Shown here piece after piece: positions 4,877 to 5,948 of a stretch of DNA of 5,948 nucleotides. Source of the stretch: an uncultured bacterium (GTDB lineage: Bacteria > Cyanobacteriota > Vampirovibrionia > Gastranaerophilales > Gastranaerophilaceae); contig CANAXK010000106.1 of assembly GCA_947365485.1 (NCBI GenBank), forward strand, positions 1-5,948, written 5' to 3'. The position numbers were made by a program, and so were the translations under genes. How positions within the stretch are numbered: position 1 is the stretch's first letter; each line of letters opens with the position of its first letter. Below the pieces are notes generated by a model. The model did no database searches and was not told where the DNA came from. It saw nothing but the letters and a program-made list of their open reading frames with translations.

Positions 4877-5948
4877 CTACTTGTTCCAATCAATCTTATA
4901 CCCGTTAATCTCCTTCAACATGTGAACATCAGAGATTGAACAGTCTTCAAAAATAAACTTCCCGCCTACAAGCTCAAGCCTTGGAAGCGCGGTTGCGTTT
5001 GAATTTCTAAAATCCGCGTCGCATCTTATGTGGCTGACATTAGAAAGCAGGTCATTTTCTCTTACACCCAGCTCTGAAAGGTTAAACTGACCTATAACAG
5101 GAGAGTAGTGTGAGAGACTCAGAGTCTTATCATCACCAACAATAACCTCAATACCAATTTTGGCAAATATTGCTTTGTAATCCTGTTTCTGCATAAGCTC
5201 CTGAATCTCTTTGTGAAGCCTGTCAAACTCCGGCTTAGCCTCTAATGCGGTATCAATATTTTTCTTGCAGGAATACTGAGCTTGCAAATTGTTTCGTGAC
5301 ATATAATCAGTAATCACGTTGACATAAGGTATCGGAACAGTAGCATTCTGCTGCCGTTTTTGGATTTCATAAACACTTCCCGGCTCTGTCTCTCTTATGC
5401 AAACCTGAGTAAGCCCATTTTCGTCAACAAAGAAATGCATCGCGCCCTGTTGAACATAAGGTTCTGCGTTGTAAGTTCTGATACACCAGTTTGTGCCGTC
5501 AGAAAATGCCTTAACTTTGTCAACATTTTTCTTGTACTCGCCGGATGACTTGTCGGTTTGAGGTACAGTGTACCACTTACCTTTAATCCCGTCCACTTCG
5601 ACTTCTTCTGCATGCGAGTCCTGCATTGCTTTTTCTCTCACACGCTCTGAATAAACTTTGGAGAAATTCACATTTGCGCTGTTAAGAATTTCTTTCACAA
5701 GCTGTTTGTCAAGCTGCGGAGGAATATCAGCGTTTTCAGGATGCAAGTCTTTTGTAACAAATTCTGTTACAAGAATCCTCGCATAAGGATTGTCCTTTAT
5801 TTCAGGCTCGGTGTCCAAAAATTCAAACCACTCTTTTAAGCCCTCTTTTCTGCCCATGTTCGCGTCAGGATAAGCTTGTGAGAGCCAGTTATGATTTTTG
5901 AAATCATTGTACTTTTCTTCTGCCCATTTTTTTGTCTCTGCCTTATTG
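4877..5948 (-). CDS. Unrecognised protein with C-terminal leucine-rich-type repeats (5' end outside window)
   Basis: The frame stays open to the right edge: 30 further codons (including KKWAEEKYNDFKNHNWLSQAY) precede the ATG at 5857, which has no ribosome-binding site. That Met is therefore probably internal and the gene is cut by the window. Of the 356 visible residues, about 1-115 are charged and helical. Residues 123-218 form a compact region with GKWYTVPQ, SDGTNWCIRTYN, HFFVDENGLTQVCIRE and YEIQKRQQN. Residues about 230-356 become a solenoid whose last repeats, about 21 residues each, align as IRCDADFRNSNATALPRLELV, GGKFIFEDCSISDVHMLKEIN and GYKIDWNK, a leucine-rich style seen in hypothetical proteins of gut bacteria. 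No signal peptide or membrane span is visible in this part. Function unknown; the solenoid suggests protein binding. No terminator is seen before the FNT promoter. Confidence 0.8.
   Translation of the reverse strand, partial: NKAETKKWAEEKYNDFKNHNWLSQAYPDANMGRKEGLKEWFEFLDTEPEIKDNPYARILVTEFVTKDLHPENADIPPQLDKQLVKEILNSANVNFSKVYSERVREKAMQDSHAEEVEVDGIKGKWYTVPQTDKSSGEYKKNVDKVKAFSDGTNWCIRTYNAEPYVQQGAMHFFVDENGLTQVCIRETEPGSVYEIQKRQQNATVPIPYVNVITDYMSRNNLQAQYSCKKNIDTALEAKPEFDRLHKEIQELMQKQDYKAIFAKIGIEVIVGDDKTLSLSHYSPVIGQFNLSELGVRENDLLSNVSHIRCDADFRNSNATALPRLELVGGKFIFEDCSISDVHMLKEINGYKIDWNK

Noticed and set aside
4846..4880. NtcA-type box (GTA-N8-TAC), considered because of the cyanobacterial kinship
   Set aside because: The GTA/TAC pairs present are spaced 5 or 10 bases apart, not 8.

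Overview
The window looks like a chromosomal segment of an anaerobic, diderm (Gram-negative-type) gut bacterium. The best guess is a member of the Gastranaerophilales (Vampirovibrionia/Melainabacteria, the non-photosynthetic relatives of cyanobacteria). This is inference from protein style: a type IV pilin-like protein with a DVDPSKKSKNCLYD-type tail, an OprP-like porin, Asn/Ser/Lys-rich hypotheticals and moderately low GC. No rRNA or marker gene is present to prove it. TGA, TAA and TAG all serve as stops, so the standard bacterial code fits.

Layout: one gene on the + strand at the left edge (the 3' part of a pilin/pseudopilin-like gene) converges with a block of six genes on the - strand that fills the rest of the window. 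Read in the direction of transcription (right to left) these are: (1) a large unrecognised protein cut by the right edge, ending in leucine-rich-type solenoid repeats; (2) a formate/nitrite-family channel, FocA-like; (3) an OprP/OprO-like outer-membrane porin; (4) a 114-residue small protein with a faint FlgM-like look; (5) a tetratricopeptide-repeat (TPR) protein; (6) a YkgJ-type cysteine-cluster protein. No tRNA, rRNA, CRISPR array, insertion sequence or attachment site was seen, and no gene-free stretch exceeds about 80 bases.

Transcription units: the channel gene has its own promoter overlapped by a small perfect palindrome, a leader hairpin next to a strong ribosome-binding site, and a good intrinsic terminator before the porin. 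The porin has no clear ribosome-binding site and only a promoter-like -10 box very close to its ATG. Genes 4 to 6 form a tight operon: a good sigma-70-type promoter, then spacings of 18 bp and -8 bp (overlap).

The channel and the porin together suggest small-anion traffic across the inner and outer membranes, but the terminator between them argues against simple co-transcription. The most interesting leads are the unrecognised solenoid protein, the FlgM-like operon leader, the channel's compact promoter/operator, and the porin start. I see no clear evidence of a complete new defence or mobile system here.
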